Assembly (NCBI RefSeq): GCF_002291145.1
Contig: NZ_NTGE01000057.1
Span: 1 to 43,077 of the forward strand
From: Streptomyces sp. SA15
GTDB taxonomy: Bacteria; Actinomycetota; Actinomycetes; Streptomycetales; Streptomycetaceae
Reading direction: 5' to 3'
Length of the DNA stretch: 43,077 nucleotides
Under the pieces are notes generated by a model. That model did no database searches and had not been told where the DNA came from. It saw only the letters and a list, made by a program, of their open reading frames with translations. Numbering within the stretch: the first letter of the stretch is position 1; every line of letters begins with the position of its first letter. The position numbers were made by a program, and so were the translations under genes. Shown piece after piece: positions 17,053 to 25,093 of the stretch.

Positions 17053-17460
17053 TCACGCCCGCCCGAGCTCCGGCCGCTTGCGGTAGTCCGTGAACCCGAT
17101 GACGTTGCCCCAGGGGTCGGCGACCTCCACGGTCCAGCCGGTGGCCACGGAGAAGGGCTCGTCCAGCGCAACGATGCCGGCGGCGGCCAACTCCTTCGCC
17201 GCGCGCCGCGCGTCCGGCACCTCCAGCCATACGCGCGGAGAGGGCCAGGGCGGCGGCCGATGCCCGAACTCCTCCTCCTGCCTCAGCAGAATCCCGGGCG
17301 TCTCACCGCCCACCTTGAGCAACGCGATCCCGCCCTCGTCGAACCGGAACCCCACCGTGAACCCGGCGCGCTCATAGAACCCGACGGCCTCGGCGAGGTT
17401 CCCGACGGGCAGGAGGACGTTGTCGAAACCGAGCAGTTCGTACGACTCGTCATCTGACAT
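17053..17460 (-). CDS. VOC-family (glyoxalase/bleomycin-resistance fold) protein
   Basis: A 135-residue single VOC domain with two beta-alpha-beta-beta-beta modules: FDNVLLPVGNLAEAVGFYERAGF at the start and SPRVWLEVPDARRAAKEL, then VADPWGNVIGFTDY, at the end. The DPWGN turn is typical of glyoxalase-like and resistance proteins. VOC proteins bind metal and small molecules for lyase, dioxygenase or sequestering roles; which applies cannot be told. The ATG at 17460 is the only start near the homology. It is a single gene, separated from the CHAT operon by 176 nt with no ORF. It marks the conserved edge before the RHS island. Confidence 0.85.
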   Translation of the reverse strand: MSDDESYELLGFDNVLLPVGNLAEAVGFYERAGFTVGFRFDEGGIALLKVGGETPGILLRQEEEFGHRPPPWPSPRVWLEVPDARRAAKELAAAGIVALDEPFSVATGWTVEVADPWGNVIGFTDYRKRPELGRA

Positions 17461-17563
17461 GCGATCAGATTAGGTGCGGGGGCGCCACTCACCGGGCGGA
17501 CCGACCCGTGAGGTCACTCATTGGGCCGAGGGGCCGACGGCCACACCTCACCCGACTTACCCC

Positions 17564-17710
17564 TCACACCTTGTCGAACCCGTCCCTCACGACCTCCCGC
17601 GCCAGCGCCTTCCGCGGGCCGTCCAGTTCCGCGGCGATACGGTCCGTCCGGTCGGCGTCGGCGGTGACCGCGGCCGCCACCGGCACGCCGTCGCACAGCA
17701 GTCGCTGATC
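17564..17710 (-). pseudogene. C-terminal remnant of a minus-strand gene cut at the RHS junction
   Basis: Reading from the junction to a stop at 17564 gives about 45 sensible residues (LLCDGVPVAAAVTADADRT, ending VVRDGFDKV). In this frame nearly every third codon base is G or C, so it is a real coding tail. Upstream of about 17710 the same frame runs antisense into the RHS sequence, so the rest of the gene is missing. I do not recognise the family. It marks the left breakpoint of the RHS insertion or rearrangement. Confidence 0.6.
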
Positions 17711-20358
17711 CCCATGTCGACCCAGTACCGCTACGACGGCCTGGAGCGCGAGCACCGCGCATCGGTCTACCACGGCGGCGCGTACAAGTACGAGACGTTC
17801 CGCTGGTACGACGAGGTCAGCACCAAGGTGAACCCGCCGGGCTCGACGGCCCCGATCACGAGGACGTACTTCGACGCCCTCGGCCGGGTCACGTCCGTCA
17901 GGCACTTCGCCCAGGACTCCTCCACCACGACCGCGGTGCGCACGACCGCCTACGAGTATGACGCCCGGGGCAACCGCCACAAGGTCACCGACCCGGCGGG
18001 CAACGTCTGGTCCTACACCTACGACGCCCGCGGCCGCGTGACGTCCGCGACCGACCCCGACACCGGCACCACGGACACGTGGTACGACACGGCCGACCGC
18101 CCGAACCGCGTCAAGAACGCACGCGGTCAGGAGATCTTCACCGAGTACGACATCCTCGGCCGGGCCAGATACGTCCGGCAGGGCTCGGCAACCGCGACCC
18201 CTGTCAAGGAATTCAAGTACGACGAGGCCCCCGGCGGCATCGGCCAGCCCTCGGCGTCCATCCGCCACACGGACACCGGCGACTACATCAACAGCGTCAC
18301 CGGCTACGACGCCGACTCCCACCCCACCGGCAGCGAAACGGTCATCCCGGCCAACGCGATGACGACGGGCCTCTCCGGCACGTACTCCTACACGTACACC
18401 TACACACCCACGGGCAAGCCGCAGTCGGTCACCCTGCCAGCCAAGGGCGGCCTGGCCCAGGAGAAGGTCGTCACCCGCTACAACGGCGACGGCCTCGCGG
18501 AGTCGACCTCGGGCCAGAGCTGGTACACGGCCGACGCCACCTACTCGCCGTACGGCGAGGTCCTGCGCACGGTCTCCGGCTCCCAGCCCGCCCGCGTGTG
18601 GACGACGAACTTCGTAGACCCTCACACGGGCCGCCTCCAGCGCACGGTCACGGACCGAGAGACGGCGGGCCCCCACCGCATCACGGACAGCCACTACTCC
18701 TACGACGCGACGGGCACGATCACCTCCAACGCCCGTGAGCTGGCGGACGCGGCCGGTACGGCGTGGGACACCCAGTGCTTCACGTACGACGTGACGGGCG
18801 AACTGGTGAACGCCTGGACGTCGAAGCTGGAACCGGACGGCAACGGCACCGGCTGCAAGGCGGCGAGCGGCAGGACGTGGGGCCCGCGCACTTCGTACGC
18901 GTTCTCGTCAGGCCCGGTGGCGGACGCGCCGGACGCGGTGGCGGACGCGTCGGCCCCCGACGACTCCCTGTCTTCGACTCTCACCGCAGCGGCCCCGGAC
19001 GCGACCACGGTGTCGACGGGCGCGACGGCCTACCGCCAGTCGTACACCTTCGACTGGATCGGCAACCGGGCGACGATGACCGAGCACGACCCGGCGGACG
19101 TAACCAAGAACGTCACCTACTCCTACGGCTACGGCAAGACGGTCACCGGCAACGGCACGACCCCGTCATACAAGACCCAGCCGCACACGATGACGTCGAT
19201 CACCTCCAGCCCGACGGGCCGGGACAGCGCCTACACCTACGACGCGACGGGCAACACTCAGCTCCGCGACCTCCCCAACACCACCCAGAACCTGGTCTGG
19301 TCGCCGGAAAACAAACTCGACTCGATCACCGACAACGGCAACAAGACGACGTACGTATACGACGCCGACGGCAATCGCCTGCTGGAGAACTCGGCGACGG
19401 GCTCGACGCTGTACTTGGGCGAGACGGAGCTGACGACCAACACAACAGGCACGATCACCCGCGCCTCACGCTCCTACGCCCAGGCCGGCGCCCCCACGGT
19501 GGTCCGCACCACGACCAACGGCGCGACGACGGGCCACAAGCTCAACGCGATGATCGCCGACCACCTGGGCACGGCGAACACGACGGTCGAGCTGTCCGGC
19601 ACCCAGCCGGTGACGCGCCGGGCCTTCAAACCGTATGGCGAGCTGCGCGGCCCGAAGCCGGCCAACTGGCCGAACAAGCGCAGCTACTTGGCGTGGGGAT
19701 TGACGACGCGGCTACGGGGCTGACCCATATCGGCGCGCGGGAGTACGACCAGTCCTCGGGGCGCTTCCTCTCTGCCGACCCGGTCATCGACATCGCGGAC
19801 CCGCTGCAGATGAACGGGTACGCCTACAGCAACAACAGCCCGATTTCACACTCTGACCCCACGGGTCTGTGGCTCGATGACGGTACCGGTCACAGCGAGC
19901 CGCGCTCCGACGGCGCGAGCGGCAATCAGAGCCCGACCCCCGGTATCCCCGCCGGCGGGACCTCGCAGAAGAACGAGAAGGCCACATCGGACTGGATAGC
20001 CAGCCAGACTCCAGTCACGAACGATTCCCAAAGTCTCCAGAACATTTTCTCGGAGAGCAGCCCGAACGGGCACGCACCGGATGGCAACTATTGGTCTAAC
20101 CCCAGATATGAGAACAGCGGCCAGAGCAACGCGTGCTTCGGTCGGCTGGCCTGCGCCAAGGCCTACAGGTTCCTGCTGCACAGCGACAACGTGGCAGAGG
20201 CCAAGCGCATAGCCGCCACTTACTGCATCGAGAATTTCAGCGAGTGTGAGGCCGACGCCCGGGCGTATGACCGAGGCAAACTGATCGAAAGCTTCGCAGC
20301 TGAATTGATCGGCGGCGGCTGGGGAGTGAAGAGGATCAAGGGAGCCGTCGGCTGCAAG

Positions 20359-20784
20359 TGCTTCCTGGCCGGTACGGATGTCCTAATGGCCGACGGCACC
20401 ACGAAGGACATCGAAGACATCGAGGTTGGGGACGAGGTCCAGGCCACGGACCCCGAGAACGGAGAGACCGGTCCCCGTAAGGTGACCCGGCTCATCCGTA
20501 CTGAGAGCGACAAGTACTTCAATGAGCTGTCCATTGCCACCGAGGACGGCGTCGAAGAGCTAACGGCCACGCACGAGCACCCCTTCTGGTCTCCATCCGA
20601 ACGCGACTGGGTGACAGCCGGTGACCTTAAGCCGGGCATGACCCTGCTGACCGACGACGGCGACACCGTCATCGTCACAGGCAACCGTCCTTTCACCAAG
20701 CACGCACGGACGTACAACCTCACAGTCGACGACCTGCACACGTACTATGTGCTGGCGGGGGCCACGCCGGTCCTGGTTCACAAC
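20359..20784 (+). other. Pretoxin HINT (intein-like) domain within the RHS C terminus
   Basis: The domain starts at the Cys of CFLAGTDVLMADGTTKDIED and contains the ATHEHPFWS block (conserved T-x2-HPF). It ends at VLVHN before Ser, the classic Asn cleavage point. HINT domains between an RHS core and a toxin release the tip by self-cleavage. All key residues (first Cys, block B His, final Asn) are present. Confidence 0.85.
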
Positions 20785-21114
20785 AGCAACTGTGGAATTC
20801 GTCAGCATGACAAAGCCCGTGGCGCTGCCGGTGTCGATGAAATGACGGAGACGTTTGAGAAGTTCTACAAAAAGTCTGATATCTACAGCGAGAGCTACGG
20901 GAATGGACTTGATTTGTGGACCCCTTACGGCAGGCGTCAAGTGGATATCGCGGTCAGGAACCCAGACGGAAACCTTCACCTTTATGAGGTGAAGGTGAAT
21001 AAATCGAATTACACCAGGGGTCAGCGAAGGAAGGACGAATGGCTAGCGAAGACGTACGGGTTTGAAACCTCGGTCGTCCGGCGCGGTACAGAGTGTCCAA
21101 TCTGCAACCCCTAA
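20785..21114 (+). other. Toxin tip with PD-(D/E)XK nuclease-like motif
   Basis: The final 109 residues follow the HINT cleavage point. They contain GLDLWTPYGRRQVDIAV, then a strand with LYEVKVNKS, giving the D...E-x-K pattern of restriction-endonuclease-fold toxins. A basic helix (RGQRRKDEWLAKTYGF) follows. The protein ends with a CPIC pair. DNase activity is inferred from the motif; I cannot place it in a named Tox-REase family. Confidence 0.65.
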
Positions 21115-21130
21115 CCTGAGAGGATGGCCT

Positions 21131-21454
21131 GTGAGTAGCGACTTCGCCTTCTGGAAACGCTCTGCCGGGGACCCTGAGGAAGTCTTCGACAACCTTGCTG
21201 AGGGCGACACCAGCGACCTTGTCGTGAGCCCTGACGTATTGCGGTTCCGGGAGGAGTTGCTGACTAGGTGGCCAGATGTGGACGACGTTCTGGAGCCGTC
21301 TCGATTCGACCTGGAAGAGGAACCGGATGACGCCGGGAAGTATGTCCTCCTGACTCTCTCGATTCGCCAACTGGATTATCTCCCTGAGATTCTTGACATG
21401 GCGAAGAGGAACGGCCTCGTCGGATTCAGTGGAGTGGCGGGCGAGCCGATTTAG
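21131..21454 (+). CDS. Probable immunity protein for the RHS nuclease tip
   Basis: A 107-residue, strongly acidic protein starting at GTG 21131, with GAGAGGA 6 nt upstream and only 16 nt after the toxin stop. It begins SSDFAFWKRSAGDPEEVFDN and contains YVLLTLSIRQLDYLPEILDM. It has no membrane helix, so it is cytosolic. Position right behind a toxin tip, small size, acidity and lower GC are the usual marks of a cognate immunity gene; the sequence family is not one I can name. If the toxin is dead because of the frameshift, this gene may still protect against the same toxin from neighbours. Confidence 0.7.
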   Translation: MSSDFAFWKRSAGDPEEVFDNLAEGDTSDLVVSPDVLRFREELLTRWPDVDDVLEPSRFDLEEEPDDAGKYVLLTLSIRQLDYLPEILDMAKRNGLVGFSGVAGEPI

Positions 21455-21481
21455 GCTTCCGATTCACTACACATCCTTGAG

Positions 21482-21727
21482 TCAGCAACGGGCCGCCATG
21501 CCTCGATGGGGGGCTTCGTGGATGATCGCTGTGTACTGCGGTGGCTGCTCCCGGTGAAGGATGACCTGGCGCTTGATGCGGTGGGAGATGCGGTACTCGA
21601 TTTCGTGCGGGCGCAGGGACGGAACCGCCTCGCGGAACAGCGCGCGGGCGTGTTCCGGTGTCTGGAGCAGGCGAGGGTTGTTGATGACCTGGGTCACGCG
21701 TTAGCACGGTGGCGTGGTGCTCCACAC
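21482..21727 (-). pseudogene. Decayed Scr1/DUF5753 HTH regulator fragment
   Basis: The minus strand encodes INNPRLLQTPEHARALF and RPHEIEYRISHRIKRQ, closely matching residues about 112-175 of the intact regulator at 23110-23964. The upstream piece VEHHATVLT lies in another frame because of one extra base near 21700 (CTAACGCGTG). The HTH domain and the C-terminal half are gone. It is a remnant of a duplicated whiJ-like cluster. The rest of 21455-21905 shows no other credible gene. Confidence 0.8.
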
Positions 21728-21893
21728 CCCAGCCGTGATCAACAATCTCGCCACCTGAGAATGGGTCACGAAGGGTGAGCCCCTCTGCGTGATCGCAGAC
21801 TCCGGAACCGGCAAACCGCCTCGCCCGCACCAAGGCCAGGGCCGAAAAGGCTGGCACCCCTGATCCCAATTCTCAGACAACATCCGACATCCG

Positions 21894-21899
21894 TAGTAT
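21894..21899 (+). promoter_or_regulatory. -10 element (TAGTAT) for a leaderless imm51 transcript
   Basis: TAGTAT ends 6 nt before the ATG of the Imm51 gene, and no Shine-Dalgarno sequence is present. Transcription would therefore start at or next to the A of the ATG. A matching -35 is not obvious. Confidence 0.5.
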
Positions 21900-21905
21900 T
21901 CCGGC

Positions 21906-22265
21906 ATGATCGACCAGCCTGTCCTGGCACCGTTCGTTCTGGACGAAGGTGACCCAGCGCACTCCGCGCCCTGTCTGATGCTCTTTGACGCAGACCTGGA
22001 AGAGGTTGAAGACGTCTTTGACGAACTCAACGCTGAGGGCAACGGCCATGGCTGGGAAGGACTCGCCCAGTCGCTCGTCCACTCAGCCATGCCCGAGATC
22101 GCCGACCGGCTGGAATTCGGATCAGAATCCGGCACCTTCGTGGTTACGAGCAGCGACATCCATGCCCTCAGGCAGCTAGGCACAGCCCTGCACACGCTCT
22201 TCCACGACCGAGGCCTCCTTGCACAGCAAATCCTGGCCGCCGACCCCACCTACCTGCCCCGATAA
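21906..22265 (+). CDS. Imm51-family immunity protein
   Basis: A 119-residue acidic protein. The pattern PCLMLFDADLEEVEDVFDEL, then GNGHGWEGLAQSLV, the EFGSESGTFVV strand and a C-terminal helix with DIHALRQLGTALHTLF fits the Imm51 family of polymorphic-toxin immunity proteins. No matching toxin gene is next to it; the nearest toxin tip is 800 nt upstream and has its own downstream gene, so this is probably an orphan immunity gene. The start at 21906 is supported by a -10 box at leaderless distance. Streptomycetes often collect such orphans to resist toxins of relatives. Confidence 0.75.
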   Translation: MIDQPVLAPFVLDEGDPAHSAPCLMLFDADLEEVEDVFDELNAEGNGHGWEGLAQSLVHSAMPEIADRLEFGSESGTFVVTSSDIHALRQLGTALHTLFHDRGLLAQQILAADPTYLPR

Positions 22266-22285
22266 GCCCTGGCCCGGCAAGCCGC

Positions 22286-22459
22286 GTGGGGCCAGCCCGC
22301 ACCGGAAGCTGGGGCTGTTTCACAGCGGTTACGCCGGTAGCGGCCGTTGTGGTCGTCGCGCTGGCTCTGACCCTGGGGGACCTGCCCGAGGAGCTTGCTT
22401 CGGGCGGTACGACCATCCGCGTCGGGGATCCGGCAGCACCGGTCACCCTGCACCTGTGA
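22286..22459 (+). CDS. Small hypothetical hydrophobic protein
   Basis: A short reading frame of about 57 residues from GTG 22286, 20 nt after the Imm51 stop. It has one hydrophobic helix (VTPVAAVVVVALALTLG) and an acidic/polar tail with TTIRVGDPAAPVTLHL. Third-position GC is high only in the second half, and no ribosome site is clear. It could be a small membrane protein or the tail of a lost gene. Low confidence. Confidence 0.35.
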   Translation: MGPARTGSWGCFTAVTPVAAVVVVALALTLGDLPEELASGGTTIRVGDPAAPVTLHL

Positions 22460-22581
22460 GTCGCAAAGGCGAGTGGGCGCAGGCGTTGGTCAGGTCATGG
22501 TCATGTCCCGTCGAGTGGTGTAGCGACCTGGACTGGCGAACTCCGGATGGTCAGCACGAGGCCGACGACCAGGATCAAGGG

Positions 22582-22663
22582 GTGATTGGCAGATCTGTTC
22601 CACCCCCGCGAAGGAAAACCCCAGGTGATGTGGCCGTGCCGGTGGAACAGATCTGCCAATCAC
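22582..22663. repeat. Perfect 23-bp inverted repeat with 36-bp spacer
   Basis: The left arm at 22582-22604 begins GTGATTGGCAGATCTG. The right arm at 22641-22663 is its exact reverse complement. The stop codon of the small minus-strand ORF at 22660 lies inside the right arm. It could be a terminator-scale hairpin, or the ends or duplicated target of a lost mobile element. No transposase is present. Confidence 0.85.
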
Positions 22664-22785
22664 TGGGTGAGCGTCCGGGCCCCCGCGCAGATCGCGTGGT
22701 GCCCCGGGGTGGTGGCCACGTGCAGCCGCCCGGAGTCCGGCAGTCCGGATGGCTCCACTACGTGGAGGGGCGTGGTCGAGGTCAT
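22660..22785 (-). CDS. Small hypothetical protein or gene remnant
   Basis: An ATG at 22785 opens a 41-residue frame whose product contains PLHVVEPSGLPDSGRLHV and PGHHAICAGARTL. The composition is sensible and third positions are GC-rich. Such HVEPSG...HHAICAGA sequences remind me of small conserved streptomycete proteins, but I cannot name the family. The frame ends in the right arm of the 23-bp inverted repeat, so it may be the N-terminal part of a longer gene cut there. From 22786 to 22885 nothing is seen. Confidence 0.45.
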   Translation of the reverse strand: MTSTTPLHVVEPSGLPDSGRLHVATTPGHHAICAGARTLTQ

Positions 22786-22885
22786 GGCCGGCCGAGTCCA
22801 TCACCGGGGTGACGCTGCATCCGAAGCGGTCTACTCATGGGCGCTGGGCGCACTGCTTTCGCGCGTGGAGATGAGTCCCAATTGG

Positions 22886-23098
22886 TCAGAGCTTCACCCG
22901 GGGCCCTGCAACAACGGCACACTGATCAGCCCTGAGCGCGGATATCAGGGAACCGAGCTGGCGGCGTCCGGTGGTGAGTATGGTTGCCGACTCGTCGCTT
23001 TCCCTCATGAGGATCGTTCCGGTGAGGGTGGTGGCGAGGTAGACGCACGCGGAGGCCTCCTGGCTGTACGTGGACTTCTGCCAGTGCAGTACGGTCAT
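22886..23098 (-). CDS. DUF397 domain protein
   Basis: A 70-residue protein with the DUF397 pattern: W-x-KSTYS near residue 6, ACVYLA, then a strand with MRESDE and a final helix (LGSLISALRADQ). The ATG has AGGAG 6 nt upstream and lies 11 nt after the HTH gene stop, so the two form an operon. In whiJ-like loci, DUF397 proteins act with the Scr1-type HTH protein, probably as antagonist or partner, and influence development or antibiotic output. A specific target is not known here. Confidence 0.88.
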   Translation of the reverse strand: MTVLHWQKSTYSQEASACVYLATTLTGTILMRESDESATILTTGRRQLGSLISALRADQCAVVAGPRVKL

Positions 23099-23109
23099 GG
23101 AGCGCTCCT

Positions 23110-23964
23110 TCAGAGGTTTTGGGCAAGTTGGGTGATGAAGTCACGTGACTTCGCCGGAGGAAGTGCCGCTTGCTCGACCCGGTCCAGGATCAGACCGTAG
23201 CGATCCAACTGGGCCGGTGAGTCAATGAGTTCCGCGCCATGGTCGGTATCCAGCTGGACGGTGTCCAGTTGGGGCACCGATCCGTGGAAGTAGTCAATGC
23301 CCTGGCCCGAGGTGTGAAAGGGGCCGCTGTCGAAGGGGATGACGGTGATCGTGACGTGGTCCAGTTGGCCGATCTCGTTGAGATGGTTGAGCTGGGTTCG
23401 GACGGTGGCACGGTCGCCGAAGCGCATGCGGAGGGCGGCTTCGTGGATGATCGCCGTGTACCGCGGGGGCTGTTCGCGGTGCAGGACTTCCTGGCGCTTG
23501 ATGCGGTGCGAGACGCGATGCTCGATCTCGTGGGGCTTCAGGGGTGGCACGGTGTAGCTGAACAAGGCGCGGGCGTGGTCGGTGGTCTGGAGCAGGCCCG
23601 GGATGTTGATGACGTGCGCCACGCGCAATGCGGTGGCGTGATGCTCGACCTCGGTCAGGTCCAGTACGCGGGGGGACAGGATGTCCCGGTACTCCTCCCA
23701 CCAGCCGCGCCGGCGCTCGCCGGTCAGCGCGGCGAGGGCCTCGATCAAGGGTTCGTCGGTGCAGTCGTAGTGCCGGGCGATCGCGCGGACGCGGTCGGCG
23801 CTCACTCCGTAGCGCCCCGCTTCGATGTTGCTCACGCGTGACTGCGTGGCCCCGACCAGCGCTGCGGCCTGCGTGGCTGACAGGTCCGCCCTCTCGCGGA
23901 GCCTGCGCAACTCGACCCCGAGGCGGCGGCGTCGGGCGGTAGGGAGGGGGCTTGGTTGCGGCAT
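23110..23964 (-). CDS. Scr1/DUF5753-family helix-turn-helix regulator (whiJ-like)
   Basis: A 284-residue protein. Residues about 12-70 are a Xre-type HTH (LRRLRERADLSATQAAALVG, then SRVSNIEAGRYGVSADRV). Residues about 85-280 are the DUF5753 domain with WWEEYRDILSPRVLDL, PGLLQTTDHARALF, HRIKRQEVL and the late GPFHTSGQGIDYF strand. Together with DUF397 downstream and the divergent HATPase it makes the three-part whiJ/abaA-like cluster that streptomycetes carry in many copies. The palindrome at 24022-24056 in the divergent gap is a candidate operator. A decayed sister lies at 21482-21727. Confidence 0.92.
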   Translation of the reverse strand: MPQPSPLPTARRRRLGVELRRLRERADLSATQAAALVGATQSRVSNIEAGRYGVSADRVRAIARHYDCTDEPLIEALAALTGERRRGWWEEYRDILSPRVLDLTEVEHHATALRVAHVINIPGLLQTTDHARALFSYTVPPLKPHEIEHRVSHRIKRQEVLHREQPPRYTAIIHEAALRMRFGDRATVRTQLNHLNEIGQLDHVTITVIPFDSGPFHTSGQGIDYFHGSVPQLDTVQLDTDHGAELIDSPAQLDRYGLILDRVEQAALPPAKSRDFITQLAQNL

Positions 23965-24021
23965 TGGCGGCGACTTCCGTTCGTACGTACGTAGTGCGGG
24001 TCACTCACAAGAAGGCAAGAG

Positions 24022-24056
24022 GGGCTACATTCCCTGATGTTTAGGGAATGTAGTCC
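24022..24056. promoter_or_regulatory. Candidate operator palindrome in the divergent regulator gap
   Basis: CTACATTCCCT (24025-24035) and AGGGAATGTAG (24043-24053) are perfect 11-bp arms around a 7-nt centre, extended by GG/CC outside. It lies 58 nt before the HTH start and 146 nt before the HATPase start. It is AT-richer than its surroundings, which suits an operator better than a terminator. The rest of the 237-nt gap shows nothing else certain. Confidence 0.6.
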
Positions 24057-24201
24057 ATGTCGTGCTCTACGGTGAGATCCAAGCCGCTCACCCGGCGTCG
24101 CCGGTAAGCCGGATGCGCACCGCGACCCTTCACATGCGCGGCAGTGCCACCGCCCGGTCGAGTGTCGAGCGAACCAAGTCCCCCCACCGCAGGAGGCGTT
24201 C

Positions 24202-24684
24202 ATGGTCACCGTATCCCCGTCGGAGTGCGAAGGGTCCTCAAGTTGGGCGTATGCCCTCCAACTGCCCCACGATCCGCGCGCCGCGCGCATCGCCCGTGTC
24301 ACGCTGCGCGCCGTCCTCGCTGGGCATGGCATGTCCCAACTCCAGGAGACCGCCGAGCTGTTGGCCTCGGAGCTGGTCACCAACGCGTACCGGTACTCGA
24401 CCGGGCCCGCGACCCTCCGCCTGCGCGGCATCGACCGCAGCCGACTACGAGTGAGTGTCTGGGACACCAACCCGCACATCCCTCCTCCCTTCGACAAAGG
24501 GCCGGGCCCTCTGTGCCCTGTCCCGGCTGAGGCCGTCGGCGGGCGAGGGCTGTTCCTCGTATGCCATTACGCGGACGCGTGGGGTGGCTGTCCGCTCGGG
24601 GACGGTGTCTTCGGGGCGGGCGGGAAGCTGCTGTGGTGCGAGGTCGGGCCGTCGGCCGGACGTGACGAGAGGGTCGCCGCGTGA
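24202..24684 (+). CDS. HATPase_c_2 ATP-binding protein of the whiJ-like cluster
   Basis: A 160-residue GHKL-fold protein with SELVTNAYRYSTGPATLRLRG (N-box), SVWDTNPHIP (G1 region) and GGRGLFLVCHYADAWG (G2). The ATG has CAGGAGG 7 nt upstream. It is divergent from the Scr1-type HTH gene, the arrangement seen in abaA-like loci, where the ATPase is thought to act as an anti-sigma-like kinase or chaperone for the regulator. Compared with RsbW, the catalytic core is preserved but no anti-anti-sigma gene is nearby. Confidence 0.88.
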   Translation: MVTVSPSECEGSSSWAYALQLPHDPRAARIARVTLRAVLAGHGMSQLQETAELLASELVTNAYRYSTGPATLRLRGIDRSRLRVSVWDTNPHIPPPFDKGPGPLCPVPAEAVGGRGLFLVCHYADAWGGCPLGDGVFGAGGKLLWCEVGPSAGRDERVAA

Positions 24685-24803
24685 TCGCACTTCCTCGCTC
24701 GGGCCTCGGCCACCACGCGCCGGGCTCCGTCAGTGATCTCTTCGAGGTCCTCCATGTCGAAGATTTCCCGCTTGATCTCGTCCCAGGAACGGAAGCTGGT
24801 CAC
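24567..24803 (-). pseudogene. Truncated HTH/antitoxin-like N-terminal fragment
   Basis: From GTG 24803 the frame reads TSFRSWDEIKREIFDMEDLEE, then ITDGARRVVAEARARK, which resembles the start of HigA-type Xre antitoxins (SWDEIK...). The following HTH is missing: the frame then runs antisense through the end of the HATPase gene with unconvincing residues. It is most likely a remnant; a short functional peptide is possible. Confidence 0.4.
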
Positions 24804-24830
24804 TGGTGCGTCTCCTTCCTGTGGCGCCAG

Positions 24831-25028
24831 GCCAGATGGGTCCCCCCGCGTACCAAGAACTCTGTCTCCGTGCGGCTGTCGCGGGACGCCGGGAACCTGC
24901 GCGTTTGGGACAGCAGCCCACATCCTTCCATCGGAGTGAAGTGGGTGAGTCTCGACGCCGAGTCGGGGCTTGGGCTCTGGCTATTACCTGCCCCGCGAGG
25001 CCGGTCGTCGGTTCACTCGTTGAGGTGA
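24831..25028 (+). pseudogene. Decayed HATPase remnant
   Basis: The frame gives VSVRLSRDAGNLRVWDSSPH and ESGLGLWLLPAPRG, which line up with the G1 (VWDSSP) and G2 (ESGRGL-like) regions of the small HATPases. The N-box part is absent and the G2 motif is damaged. It appears to be the tail of a second ATP-binding gene from an older whiJ-like cluster. The stretch 24685-25093 holds no other gene. Confidence 0.55.
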
Positions 25029-25093
25029 GGCGGCTGTCATCCCCCCTGGATACGCTGAATCGTCAGGCGAGACTCCGTCCCATGGGAGCACCG

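Larger units (their letters stand above)
17714..21114 (+). pseudogene. RHS-repeat polymorphic toxin, 5'-truncated and frameshifted
   Basis: From the ATG at 17714 the sequence enters directly into RHS/YD repeats (YDGLEREHR, YDARGNRHKVTDPAG, YDATGNTQLRD, YDADGNRLLEN) with no signal peptide or N-terminal secretion domain. Full-length streptomycete RHS proteins are far longer, so the 5' part is missing. The first frame runs to a stop at 19723. At about 19690 one G is missing (TTGGCGTGG where TTGGGCGTGG is expected). In the next frame the core continues without loss: GLTHIGAREYDQSSGRFLSADP, then the core-ending SDPTG, a linker, a HINT domain and a nuclease tip, to the stop at 21114. The DNA of the last 700 nt is visibly poorer in GC than the RHS core, as usual for swapped toxin tips. 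Alternatives are a sequencing error at 19690 or a natural frameshift. Confidence 0.85.

Noticed and set aside
17564..18694. A 376-residue minus-strand ORF
   Set aside because: Only its last 45 or so codons look coding; the rest is antisense to the RHS core.
22582..22663. Inverted repeat considered as a CRISPR remnant
   Set aside because: Only one inverted pair, no direct repeats with spacers, no cas genes.
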